23,263 nt of DNA from a virus. The translations under genes and the position numbers were made by a program. The stretch is from IMG/VR virus record IMGVR_UViG_3300032282_003939, positions 1 through 23,263 of that record. The stretch is one strand, 5' to 3'. The notes under the pieces were generated by a model. It was given only the letters and a program-made list of their open reading frames with translations, had not been told where the DNA came from and made no database searches. Positions 14,158-23,004 of this stretch are shown here, piece after piece (within the stretch, counting starts at the first letter, position 1; each line of letters starts with the position of its first letter).

Positions 14158-17100
14158 GATGGCAGGATAGCCTAGACCCAGCAACGCTTGATGCAATAAC
14201 AAACCAGAATAAACCTAATTCTGTACAAGCGCTCGATGACGGTGGATACATATCTAGTCGTGTATCAAAAATCTATGGACAGAACCCATGGCTAAAACCA
14301 GAGACTGTTCTCTCTTTAGCACGTTCTAATGCAACTGACTCAGCAATAGACACTGCCGGATACATCTCTGGAGTACAAAAAGCCCAGGAGATGCCAACGC
14401 ATTCTTCTGTGTTTGGAATGAATACATTGCTTAAATCTGTAGGTAAAGTATTTGATGTTGCTGGATTTGCTGGCAAGTGGGTCGGCAAAGGCCTTGGACT
14501 ACTTACTCCGGATCAACTAGAGAAACCATTACGCGCAATCGGAAACGCTTTGTACAGCGTCCCTCAGGACTTGAAGCCTGTTGCTAGGTGGGGAACTGCA
14601 GCCCTTGACGTAATTCCAGAAATGGCACAATACGCGGAGTCACGTGTGTACGACGCACTTGGCGGGACTGTTGAATACAAGCAAGAGCCGCAGGGTGGGT
14701 TCTGGGAGTCAACATCAATAGGACAACTTCTTGCACACCCAGAGGACCAAGGATCTGGATTCTTCTTAAGTGAAACATTACGCGAAGCACAGGCGCGTGA
14801 GGCACGAGCTCGACGTGGAACAATAAACGGTTCAGCTTTTACGATTGGTCGAGCAGCAGCATCACTATTTTTTGAACCTGAATCTTCAATGTATGCAAGT
14901 GTTTCAGGAGCTATTGACGCAGCTCAATTGATCTATCTGCCAGACCCAACAAAATGGTTGACAAAGGGAATCGAAACTGGCCTTGTTGCAATGCGTGGCG
15001 GTTTGGTTCCATTGGTATCTGAAGCAAGTAGAGCTGAATCCGGAATTGATGATTGGCTAAAAGCACTACAGGAAACAAACCCTGGTACCCCACAAACAGC
15101 TCTTGTTGCAATGGAAGCTGGATTAAAGACTGGGCTCAATGGGCCACAAGTAGACATACAAAAGTTTGATTCGTTTATGCGTAATAACACTTTGGGCAAG
15201 CGACTAGTGGATCATTTAGTCCAAGAAGAAGACGCTGGAAAGATTTTTACTCAAGTTTTCAAGGGACAAGGAAGCACCGATGTTGCTTATAATCTGTCTA
15301 AAGCAAAAACAGAGGACCAGGTTATTGCTTCTTTGATGGGGGCGTACACATTTGGCGATACTCCAATCAGCCGCAACTTGGCCACATACGCTCCAAAAGT
15401 AACAGTTATGAAACCGCTTGAGGGATTGCGTCAAATCTCACAGCGATCACGTTTACTTGCTCAAGTCCCAGACGAAGCTGTTGTCATATCAGGAGATGCT
15501 TTAGACAATACAAAAGCCGTTAACAACTTCATGAATTCGCTGCGTACAGCTGGAGTTCCAAAAGAAGAAGTAGACAAGTTTGCTACAGCAGCTGTTGGCG
15601 CTTTGCGTTCACACGGATCTGCAGTAGACAAATATGCTCTTGACAATCTTTACAACACTCTGATTGAAAAAAGCCTTATACAAAATAAGGTGCGTAAAGA
15701 AGTTGTTGATTCTGTTCTTGAAGAAAGCAAAGCAAGCGTCACCATGATGCGTTCATACTTCAAGGACCGAATGGGGATGGACACCGATAACGGCTTCATG
15801 CAGGCAATGCTTAATCTTCCTGTTGTTAAATCAAGTATGACTCAGCAGACATGGGATGATTTGATGACGAGGGTAAGCACCTCTGGTGGCGGGTTTGGAA
15901 ATGATCTTGCATTTAATAGCGCTATTCAGCACTCAGATCTAATCAATAGAATGCGAATTCTCCCTGACCACAGAACGCTACGAAGGCTTACGCGTAACCC
16001 GTTGGTTACACGGGTACTCGCTGCTGCCCCTGGAGGTGGAGAAGCAATGGTCGGCGGAGAGATAGTGCGTAAAGCAACTATTGGCAAGCTGCCAATTTTA
16101 AGCAAAAACGAACAAGTTGAAATCATCACTAACCGTATGCGCTGGTCTGAAATCGATAAAGAACGTGATGCAATCAAAGCAACTTACGCTGCTGCTAAAG
16201 CCCCAATACCATCAAGCGCACTTGCAGACTTGAGTAAACTTGACGCAGAACAAGCTTCATTAAAGCAATTTAAGCGTGTTAAAACTGGAGAGCAAAGGGC
16301 TCTTATAACAGTTGCTGAGCTTCTACAAAATGACTTGTGGAAAAGAATGACACTCATGACTGGTGGTTATTCAATTCGTAACATGATTGATGCTCAGGTG
16401 CGTATGACATTCGGTGGAACTGGTTCAATACTTCGCCACCCTATGGAGTACATCTCACTGGTTATTGGAAGAAACCCAATATCTCCATTCCGTCAAGCCG
16501 GTGGAGCAATGAGGGATATCCTTGGTGAAAGCCTTATGGCTGGTGGAAAAATAACTGATGAAAAAGCTGCAATCAACCAGTTAAGCGCAGAGCTGCGAGA
16601 CAGAATATCTTCGACAACAAGAATCAAAGGGATGGGTAGTGCTGACTATGCTCAGCATCTAAGAGGTCTTGGTACTTTTGCTGACGTCAGTCGCAGTATG
16701 CCAAAGAACGGAATGGCTCTACATACCGAGGGAGTTGTACAGCAGCTTGCAAAAATAAACTCAAGTCCGCTATCTCGTGTTGCTGCTAGGTCTCTTCTTA
16801 CCAGCAAGAGTACTGATGTTGCGATTGGCAGAATTGTAAATGCACTTAAATCACCAGATAATGCTGACGTCTATAACGACGTAAAAAAACTATTTATGGG
16901 TGGTATTGAAGAGTTAGACAAGGCCACTGGAAACGTAATCAAATTCCCTCCTATTGATATTGACGCTTTGATTAGGTCTAACAACCCTGCGGAAGTGGAT
17001 AGAATTTTAAAGACGTACGCTGAAAAGATTGTTCTTGGCAACGCTATAACTCATACGGGCAACCTTGATGCAATGCGATTTGTTGCTGGCTATGATGCAG

Positions 17101-19256
17101 TTCCGTCAATGGTGAATGGAAACATTGAGAGATTGATTGCAAAGTCAAGTGAATTAACAGATGAAACCGGTGCAATCCTTGCTCCTGGAACACTTGAGGT
17201 TGGCCAGGAAGCCATTATGAAAGATGGTCGTAGGGGCATCATCATCATGACCGGCAACAAAAAATCCGAAGCAACCATTGTCCCAATTATGGAAAAGGGT
17301 GCTGTCACAAAATTTAGAACCGGAACGGAACAAACAAAAGTGTTAGTACGTTCACAGCCGCTATGGGATGACGGTGTAAAACAAGGTCTTCCTGTTAGCG
17401 TCTCTAGAGAAATAACTGGATCTACTAGTGAAGACAGAGGCATTTGGGCGCGTACACAAGCGCACATGGATAAATCTGCGAACTGGTTCTTTGTGTCACT
17501 TAACGCACGTCAGAGCCGAGTGCTTGAGCGTTCCCCTGTGTTTAGGCAGTTTTATTATCAAACTGTTTTAGAACACGCAAACGAACTATCACCAAAAGAT
17601 GCACAGTCAATCATCACTCGTTTATCAACAGCCGCAGCACGTGAAGGTACTGACGCTGGAAGCTACATTGGAAACAAAAAACTAATGCCTTTGCTGGAGA
17701 AGATTGTTGCAAACCCAGCACACCCAGGCAAATTGACTGTCGGCAATCTTGACGAGTACGCAAAAGCTTTGAGTCTCAATTCAATGGAGGACATGTTGTT
17801 TAATGCCTCGAACACAAACAACATAAAAGACATCCTTCGAATTGTTGTCCCATTTGGTAATGCATGGTCAGAGGTGGTTGGGCACTATTTGACTAACTCA
17901 ATGGTTGACGGAGTGCACAAGTATCGCACGTTCCAACGCTTCTACTCTGGAGCTGTCAACGCTGATCCAGATCAAGACGGACGAGGGTTCTTTTACAAAG
18001 ACCCACAAACAAATGAATTGATGTTTACATTCCCTATGTCTGGTGCTATCTCAAAGGTTATTACTGGTGGTGACTATGTTGCTGGCTTGGCGGCCCCAGT
18101 GAAACGTCTGTCGCAGGGCATCAACGTGTACCCAGGTATTGGTCCATTTGCACAAGTTGTTGCAAACAAGTTGATTTCAGATACTCCAAAAAACGATGAG
18201 ATCAGAGCAATGCTTTTGCCTTATGGTTCTCCAAAAGATTTCAACGCTATTCTTCCTGGATGGCTTAGCAAGACAATGGAAGCACTGGCAGCAGATCAGA
18301 CAAAGACAACTGGCGTGTATGCCAACACATACTTTGAGACAATAAAAGCCGAAGCCAACACTGGGCACTACGACCTATCGCTTCCAGCTGAAGTAGAACG
18401 CCTGAAAGACAATGCAGGTCAAAAGGCAAAATGGTTAACGATGATGCGAGCAATGTCTCAGTTCATTGGTCCAACATCTGGACAGTCTGAATTCAAAATC
18501 CCAACGGATCAGGGCGACGTGTACGTGCGTGAAATTGTAAAGGAATTCCACGACATGCAGCTCCAGGACTATGACTCAGCAGTAGAGCGTTTCTTGAGTT
18601 TGCACGGAGAGAATGCCGCTTTGTATGTTTCCTCAAAGAGCAAGTCCAACCAACCAGGCCTTGAAACAACTGATGACTTTAATGACTGGACCAGGAATAA
18701 CGAAGACCTCATTAGTTCATACAAGAGAACAGCAAACTTCTTAGCTCCGTCGTTTGGGGAGTTTGACTTTAAAGCCCAGGAACGCCAGATAGAAAGCGGA
18801 GCACGTCAAGCTTTGAACGCTGACGAAATGATCGCACTTGCACAGAACCGTATTGGTTCGTCAAGGTATCGCGCTGCAAAACTCGCTCTTGGAGCGTACC
18901 CAACAAAAGCTGACTCACAGAGGCTGGCTGAATTCCGTGTTGGTCTTAGCCAGAAGTATCCAGGGTTTAAGGCAAAGTCTGAGTTTGTTACTAACCAGTA
19001 CGAGAACGATCTGGTAGAGCTTGGTCGTTTGGTCAATGATCCACGCGTTGGATGGAATCAAGCTGTTCCAACTATTAAGCAGTACTTGAAAATGCGTCAA
19101 TCAATGCTTGACGCTTCTGGATCAAAGACACTTCAACAAAAAAAACTTGCTTCTACTCGTCAGCAGCTGTTTGTCGCCGGTGAGGCTCTAGCTAAGTCAA
19201 ACCCATATTTTGATAGAATCTGGCAGCGATTGCTCGCACGAGAAGTTGAGGACTGA
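14154..19256 (+). CDS. Giant 1700-aa putative internal virion or ejection protein
   Basis: Starts at GTG 14154 in a GTGA overlap with the previous gene. No named family is certain, but the sequence reminds me of very large structural proteins in actinophages. Seen: an N-terminal helical part with GFAGKWVGKGLGLL (about 108-121), a long helix-rich middle, KRMTLMTGGYSIRNMIDAQ near 730-750, a hydrophobic segment IVVPFGNAWSEVVGHYL with PFGNAW at 1233-1238, a following FFYKDPQTNELMFTFP segment, and a charged helical C-terminus. Unlike a tape measure it lies before the capsid gene and shows no tape-like repeats or frameshift pair upstream, so a capsid-internal or ejection protein is more likely. I saw no polymerase, lysozyme or protease motif. 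It shares 1 nt with the next gene. Confidence 0.78.
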   Translation: MRWQDSLDPATLDAITNQNKPNSVQALDDGGYISSRVSKIYGQNPWLKPETVLSLARSNATDSAIDTAGYISGVQKAQEMPTHSSVFGMNTLLKSVGKVFDVAGFAGKWVGKGLGLLTPDQLEKPLRAIGNALYSVPQDLKPVARWGTAALDVIPEMAQYAESRVYDALGGTVEYKQEPQGGFWESTSIGQLLAHPEDQGSGFFLSETLREAQAREARARRGTINGSAFTIGRAAASLFFEPESSMYASVSGAIDAAQLIYLPDPTKWLTKGIETGLVAMRGGLVPLVSEASRAESGIDDWLKALQETNPGTPQTALVAMEAGLKTGLNGPQVDIQKFDSFMRNNTLGKRLVDHLVQEEDAGKIFTQVFKGQGSTDVAYNLSKAKTEDQVIASLMGAYTFGDTPISRNLATYAPKVTVMKPLEGLRQISQRSRLLAQVPDEAVVISGDALDNTKAVNNFMNSLRTAGVPKEEVDKFATAAVGALRSHGSAVDKYALDNLYNTLIEKSLIQNKVRKEVVDSVLEESKASVTMMRSYFKDRMGMDTDNGFMQAMLNLPVVKSSMTQQTWDDLMTRVSTSGGGFGNDLAFNSAIQHSDLINRMRILPDHRTLRRLTRNPLVTRVLAAAPGGGEAMVGGEIVRKATIGKLPILSKNEQVEIITNRMRWSEIDKERDAIKATYAAAKAPIPSSALADLSKLDAEQASLKQFKRVKTGEQRALITVAELLQNDLWKRMTLMTGGYSIRNMIDAQVRMTFGGTGSILRHPMEYISLVIGRNPISPFRQAGGAMRDILGESLMAGGKITDEKAAINQLSAELRDRISSTTRIKGMGSADYAQHLRGLGTFADVSRSMPKNGMALHTEGVVQQLAKINSSPLSRVAARSLLTSKSTDVAIGRIVNALKSPDNADVYNDVKKLFMGGIEELDKATGNVIKFPPIDIDALIRSNNPAEVDRILKTYAEKIVLGNAITHTGNLDAMRFVAGYDAVPSMVNGNIERLIAKSSELTDETGAILAPGTLEVGQEAIMKDGRRGIIIMTGNKKSEATIVPIMEKGAVTKFRTGTEQTKVLVRSQPLWDDGVKQGLPVSVSREITGSTSEDRGIWARTQAHMDKSANWFFVSLNARQSRVLERSPVFRQFYYQTVLEHANELSPKDAQSIITRLSTAAAREGTDAGSYIGNKKLMPLLEKIVANPAHPGKLTVGNLDEYAKALSLNSMEDMLFNASNTNNIKDILRIVVPFGNAWSEVVGHYLTNSMVDGVHKYRTFQRFYSGAVNADPDQDGRGFFYKDPQTNELMFTFPMSGAISKVITGGDYVAGLAAPVKRLSQGINVYPGIGPFAQVVANKLISDTPKNDEIRAMLLPYGSPKDFNAILPGWLSKTMEALAADQTKTTGVYANTYFETIKAEANTGHYDLSLPAEVERLKDNAGQKAKWLTMMRAMSQFIGPTSGQSEFKIPTDQGDVYVREIVKEFHDMQLQDYDSAVERFLSLHGENAALYVSSKSKSNQPGLETTDDFNDWTRNNEDLISSYKRTANFLAPSFGEFDFKAQERQIESGARQALNADEMIALAQNRIGSSRYRAAKLALGAYPTKADSQRLAEFRVGLSQKYPGFKAKSEFVTNQYENDLVELGRLVNDPRVGWNQAVPTIKQYLKMRQSMLDASGSKTLQQKKLASTRQQLFVAGEALAKSNPYFDRIWQRLLAREVED

Positions 19257-20251
19257 TGGACCCTATTCAAATAACTGAGGAAGAACTCAACGCGAAAGTT
19301 CTTGAATGGGAACGCAAGAAAGGTCGCAAAGCCACGCAGGGCGATGTTGACGATATCTACCAGCAAATGCTGAGCGATAACTCTGGACAAACTGACGCAG
19401 AAAAGAAAGCTGAAGAGGCCAGGAAGAAGCAACCTCTTACAGAAAACAATAGGTCTGCTTACATAAAGCAGTTAACTTCTGGAACTGCAGCCACTACTGC
19501 AGTCACTGAACAACCGGCGATACCACGCGCAATTGTTGGTGACGTTAAAAACATCATTGACCCAGTGACCCAAAAGCCACTTGAAGGCGTGATGCAGTCT
19601 CAGCGACGTGGATCAATGGCAGGTTCATATAACTATTCCGGGATGAACTTGGTTGACGAAAATAACAGAATCGTGAATCAAACAATTACGGATAACAGTG
19701 GTGGCGCTGCAGCAAATCTTTTGTTCCAACAAATGAAGGCAGACAACAAATTGCCTCAGTTTTTGCAAGCTCTCAAATCAAGCAACCATTACCAGAGCAA
19801 GTCCCCATCTAACTTGGCTGTTAGCGGCAAGGGCATGACCGACACTGACTACGCTGCAATTGATTCGTTTATCAACTCTGCAAACCTTGCTCGATATACG
19901 CCAAAAGGGTATTTGAAACAGATGGAGATAAGCCCATCTTCTTTCTCTGTCGTAAGCAGCGGTGGTAGCGGCAGCTCTGCTGCTTACCCAAACAGGATGG
20001 ACACTGTTAGGACTTTAAGGGATGAGTCGTTCAGGGTTCTTGGTCGACCAATGACCCCACAAGAAATCAAAGCAGCAGTTGGGTTTGTAAATCATGCATA
20101 CATCTCTGCTGGTGCAGCTGGAGGAGAGCAGGCCCCAAGCTTGCAATCAGCGGCAGAAGTGGCCGTTTCTAAAACGGCAGGAGAAGAAGCAGCTGTATAC
20201 GGACTAGGGACTGCACTAGACAGAATATTTAAGCGTGGAGGCTCTATCTAA
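19256..20251 (+). CDS. 331-aa putative structural protein
   Basis: No family is securely recognised. ATG 19256 overlaps the giant gene stop by 1 nt (TGATG). The N-terminus is highly charged and helical (ITEEELNAKVLEWERKKGRK). The middle is Ser/Asn/Gly-rich with a flexible SSGGSGSSAA linker near residue 235. The C-terminal 90 residues form a compact domain containing RVLGRPMTPQEIKAAVGFVN, a GRPxTxxE pattern that I recall from large phage virion proteins. It is one of three successive 330-365-aa proteins in a tightly overlapping chain, probably all virion components. It may be a separated module of a formerly larger protein. Confidence 0.7.
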   Translation: MDPIQITEEELNAKVLEWERKKGRKATQGDVDDIYQQMLSDNSGQTDAEKKAEEARKKQPLTENNRSAYIKQLTSGTAATTAVTEQPAIPRAIVGDVKNIIDPVTQKPLEGVMQSQRRGSMAGSYNYSGMNLVDENNRIVNQTITDNSGGAAANLLFQQMKADNKLPQFLQALKSSNHYQSKSPSNLAVSGKGMTDTDYAAIDSFINSANLARYTPKGYLKQMEISPSSFSVVSSGGSGSSAAYPNRMDTVRTLRDESFRVLGRPMTPQEIKAAVGFVNHAYISAGAAGGEQAPSLQSAAEVAVSKTAGEEAAVYGLGTALDRIFKRGGSI

Positions 20252-21243
20252 TGGTTGCAACAAAACCAGTACCTGTTGACAAAGCGAAAAATGTACAGGC
20301 TCAAAAAGAGCTTCTCATGGCTCGCTTCCCTGCTTTTAAGGGGTTGTTTAATGGCAGCGCAGAAGATATGGCCAAGCTTGTCTCTGAGTTTGGACAAGAT
20401 CTAGTCAACTTGCTTTTGTCCGTAGTCGAGGATGGAAAGAAAAAACTGGAAAACAGGCAATTTGATTTCAGTAGTCAAGCTGGCCTTGACGCGTTTGATG
20501 CAAAATTTTCAGCTACAAAGTACTACACGTCTAGCACTGCTACCCAGAGAAGCTTTGAGCTTAGTGCAGAAACAGATAAAGCACAGCAAGTCAGCGACAT
20601 GATTGACTCTATTGCCGGTTCATATGGAGACCTTAAACTAAGCCGACCAGTTTTAGAGAAGGTGGCAAACGAAGCTTTGCGCAAGGGTTACAAAGTTGGA
20701 TCAATATCCCTTGACCACATCATTAACTCTGAGGCAATTGCTACTCCTTCCGCTGCTGATCCAACGGTTTCTGTTCTTGCTGGAAGCAATGACGTAAATG
20801 ATTTGATGACTATTGCAAAAAACTATGCCTACACCCCAATAGATATCACAAGTCAGATTGAATCTGTGCTCACAGGGAGACCATACAACGGTGTAATCCT
20901 CACAAAAGACGGCTTTACAAACATGGCTAAACAACAAGCTATTGGCATGTACGGCCACCTGAAGGATCGCATTGATGCTGGGTCTAGCCTTGAAGATATC
21001 TTTGGTGGGTACAGAAATAAGATTGCTAGCATTCTTGAGCTAGATCCAAAGTCTGTGCAGATAACAAATCCTCTTTATGCAAAAGTTTTGGGGACATATG
21101 AAACCGGCCAAATGAGCCTTGCTGATGTTGAGACAATGGTCAAAACAGACGAGCGATACGGGTATCAGTACACAAAGAAGGCCAATAGAGATGCAATAAG
21201 CATTGGATCTTCTCTAGCAAGAATGTTTGGAGAGTACAAGTAA
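20251..21243 (+). CDS. 330-aa putative structural protein
   Basis: No family is securely recognised. ATG 20251 overlaps the upstream stop by 1 nt, with a GGAGG at 20236-20240 as SD. The product is mostly helical: an N-terminal basic segment, a hydrophobic helix QDLVNLLLSVVEDG near 50-62, a central domain with KLSRPVLEKVANEALRKGYK, and a C-terminus YGYQYTKKANRDAISIGSSL followed by ARMFGEYK. The pattern of an aromatic/Thr element followed by a long terminal helix ending in a Phe-Gly is one I recall at the ends of large actinophage virion proteins. No enzymatic motif is seen. It ends in TAATG shared with the next gene. Confidence 0.7.
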   Translation: MVATKPVPVDKAKNVQAQKELLMARFPAFKGLFNGSAEDMAKLVSEFGQDLVNLLLSVVEDGKKKLENRQFDFSSQAGLDAFDAKFSATKYYTSSTATQRSFELSAETDKAQQVSDMIDSIAGSYGDLKLSRPVLEKVANEALRKGYKVGSISLDHIINSEAIATPSAADPTVSVLAGSNDVNDLMTIAKNYAYTPIDITSQIESVLTGRPYNGVILTKDGFTNMAKQQAIGMYGHLKDRIDAGSSLEDIFGGYRNKIASILELDPKSVQITNPLYAKVLGTYETGQMSLADVETMVKTDERYGYQYTKKANRDAISIGSSLARMFGEYK

Positions 21244-22340
21244 TGTCTGAGATTGGAATTGGCTGGGACGCCAACTTTGGATTTGACCAAATGAACGCTG
21301 ACTTGATTGCTTATTTTGGCACCCCAGAAGGGCAGCAATCATTGATAGATATGGGGATAACGGACAGCCCTTATCTTGATACAACAAACATTGATGCTGG
21401 ATTCAGCAAAGGCACAACGGCCAAAACGCCAAGCACAATCACTGATGCATTTGGAAGAACCCCAGATAATCCAAACTATGGGGTTGATCTAAATGCTAAA
21501 CGCACAGATGCTCGCATGTCGATCCAGGCACTTTTGGCTAAGTACAAACTTGAGTCTTTGTTTGACACCGTATGGGGGAACTACACCTCAGACATGGTGG
21601 ACTATACGGACACAGATGCCCTTGCTATGTCGATTAGAGAAACCGAAGCGTACAAGACAAGATTTGCAGGTAACGAGGCGCGTCGAGCCAAGGGTCTTGG
21701 CGATTTAAGCCCTGCCACGTATCTAGCATTAGAAGATTCCTTTAAAAGTACAATGAGGTCAAACGGTATACCAGATAGTTTTTACGATAAGCCGGATGAC
21801 TTCGCTCAATTGATAGCGAACGACGTGAGCATAGCAGAGTTTAACGACAGGATCAGTTACGTGCGCAGCATTGTCCAGGATGCCCCGGCATCGGTGAAGA
21901 ATCAAATGGCTCAGTTGTACAACGTAAGTGAGGGGCAACTTATTGCTTATTTTATCGATCCAGAGAAAGCCACACCTATTCTTAAGGAACAAGAACGTGC
22001 TGCCCGCATTGGCGCCGCTGCCAAAGAAAACGCAAATATTCAACTTGAAAGAACTACTGCAGAGGACCTTGCCAAGCGCAACATCAGTGATTCCCAAGCC
22101 GCACAAGGGTTTGGAAATATCAGTCAAATGGGCGAGTTGACTCAGGCGTTTACCGGAGAGGCAGACATTAGCCAGCAGGACATCATTTCTGCACAGTTTG
22201 GTTTTAACACCGACGCTGAGAAAAAACTATTGCAGCGTAGGCAACAAAGGCTTAACGAGTTCAAGGGCGGCGGTTCATTTTCTCGTACTAGCGGCGCGTC
22301 ATCTGGCTCAATTGAAAGCGGTATTGGTAAAGCGCAATAG
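21243..22340 (+). CDS. 365-aa putative structural protein
   Basis: ATG 21243 overlaps the upstream stop by 1 nt. Residues 135-205 contain an ordered motif, KTRFAGNEARRAKGLGDLSP followed by ATYLALEDSF, then GIPDSFYDKPDDFAQLIAND and VSIAEFNDRI. I recall this sequence pattern as recurrent in large structural proteins of actinobacterial phages, without a proven function. The C-terminal third is Gln/Glu/Arg-rich and helical, ending in a Gly/Ser-rich tail. It is the last gene of the overlapping chain; the scaffold promoter begins 5 nt after its stop. It is probably a virion protein, and separation from a giant ancestor is possible. Confidence 0.73.
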   Translation: MSEIGIGWDANFGFDQMNADLIAYFGTPEGQQSLIDMGITDSPYLDTTNIDAGFSKGTTAKTPSTITDAFGRTPDNPNYGVDLNAKRTDARMSIQALLAKYKLESLFDTVWGNYTSDMVDYTDTDALAMSIRETEAYKTRFAGNEARRAKGLGDLSPATYLALEDSFKSTMRSNGIPDSFYDKPDDFAQLIANDVSIAEFNDRISYVRSIVQDAPASVKNQMAQLYNVSEGQLIAYFIDPEKATPILKEQERAARIGAAAKENANIQLERTTAEDLAKRNISDSQAAQGFGNISQMGELTQAFTGEADISQQDIISAQFGFNTDAEKKLLQRRQQRLNEFKGGGSFSRTSGASSGSIESGIGKAQ

Positions 22341-22344
22341 GTAC

Positions 22345-22376
22345 TTGACACGCTCTTATATGCGTGTGATATATTA
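22345..22376 (+). promoter_or_regulatory. Promoter of the scaffold-capsid unit with operator-like dyad
   Basis: A consensus -35 TTGACA (22345-22350) is followed by TATATT (22370-22375) preceded by TG-A, an extended -10, with 19-nt spacing; the alternative GATATA (22368-22373) gives 17 nt. ACACGC 22348-22353 and GCGTGT 22362-22367 form a perfect 6-bp inverted repeat inside the promoter, positioned like a repressor or activator site. Bases 22364-22376 equal 7269-7281. Confidence 0.75.
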
Positions 22377-22381
22377 AGCAC

Positions 22382-22442
22382 ATCTCATTAGAGATAACTG
22401 TTGGAGAGTCCCTCGACTTCAACATGTAAAAAGAGGTGAGAT
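22382..22442 (+). promoter_or_regulatory. Structured scaffold leader with possible SD switch
   Basis: ATCTC 22382-22386 pairs with GAGAT 22391-22395 (loop ATTA). Alternatively ATCTCA 22382-22387 pairs with TGAGAT 22437-22442, which overlaps the SD-like GAGGTGAG at 22433-22440. A second stem joins GTTG and GAGTC (22400-22410) to GACTT and CAAC (22415-22423). ATG TAA at 22424-22429 is a start-stop codon pair. The pairings are small and unproven. Confidence 0.4.
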
Positions 22443-22493
22443 TTGCAGCCGGTCTGGAACCTCCAACCAGAACGTGGGCAGAAGGAGTGGGTC

Positions 22494-22955
22494 ATGTCAG
22501 ATTCGATTGAAGAGTTCGAGGACGAAATTCAGACCGAAGGTACACGAGATCCAGTGCGCGCACAATTGCGCAAAGTGGAACAACAGTTGAAGGCATCTGA
22601 GGCTAAAGCCAAGGAGCTCGAAACCGCAGCACGAGAGTTGGCCTTTGTCAAGGCGGGCGTTGATACCAACGCTCCAATTGCAAAGTACTTCGTTAAAGGC
22701 TACGACGGAGAGTTATCGCCAGAAGCAATTCGTGTAGCAGCTCAAGAAGCAAATCTCATCCAACCTGCTCCGCAGGATAAAGTCCAGGCAAGCGAACAGC
22801 AGGCTTGGGCAAGAGTGAATAGTGCATCTCAAGCAGGCGAGAAGTTCGAGCCAGTCACAGACTGGTCGGCAAAAATGTCGACAGCCAAGAACCAATCAGA
22901 ATTGGATCAACTCATGGCGCAGTACAACGCCGAAATGGCAAAAAACCAAATCTAA
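22494..22955 (+). CDS. Capsid scaffolding protein
   Basis: A 153-aa protein directly before the major capsid gene. ATG 22494 has the SD AAGGAG at 22482-22487. The acidic N-terminus (SIEEFEDEIQTEG) leads into a charged coiled coil (about residues 20-50, RAQLRKVEQQLKASEAKAKE). A short conserved-looking segment PIAKYFVKGYDGELSPEAIR comes next, then a Gln/Ala-rich helical C-terminus. This composition and position are typical of scaffolds that template capsid assembly and leave before DNA packaging. An in-frame TTG at 22443 with its own SD-like GAGGTGAG could add 17 residues. Its own promoter lies about 120 nt upstream. The call rests on context and coiled-coil content, since scaffold sequences diverge rapidly. 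Confidence 0.8.
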   Translation: MSDSIEEFEDEIQTEGTRDPVRAQLRKVEQQLKASEAKAKELETAARELAFVKAGVDTNAPIAKYFVKGYDGELSPEAIRVAAQEANLIQPAPQDKVQASEQQAWARVNSASQAGEKFEPVTDWSAKMSTAKNQSELDQLMAQYNAEMAKNQI

Positions 22956-23004
22956 CTTCCCCAGCTGGGCGCACTACCCATTGGGCTATCACTAAGGAAA
23001 TACA

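Noticed and set aside
14154-19256. Tape measure protein
   Set aside because: Length fits, but the gene lies before the capsid gene, has no tail-assembly frameshift pair upstream and no tape-like repeat pattern.
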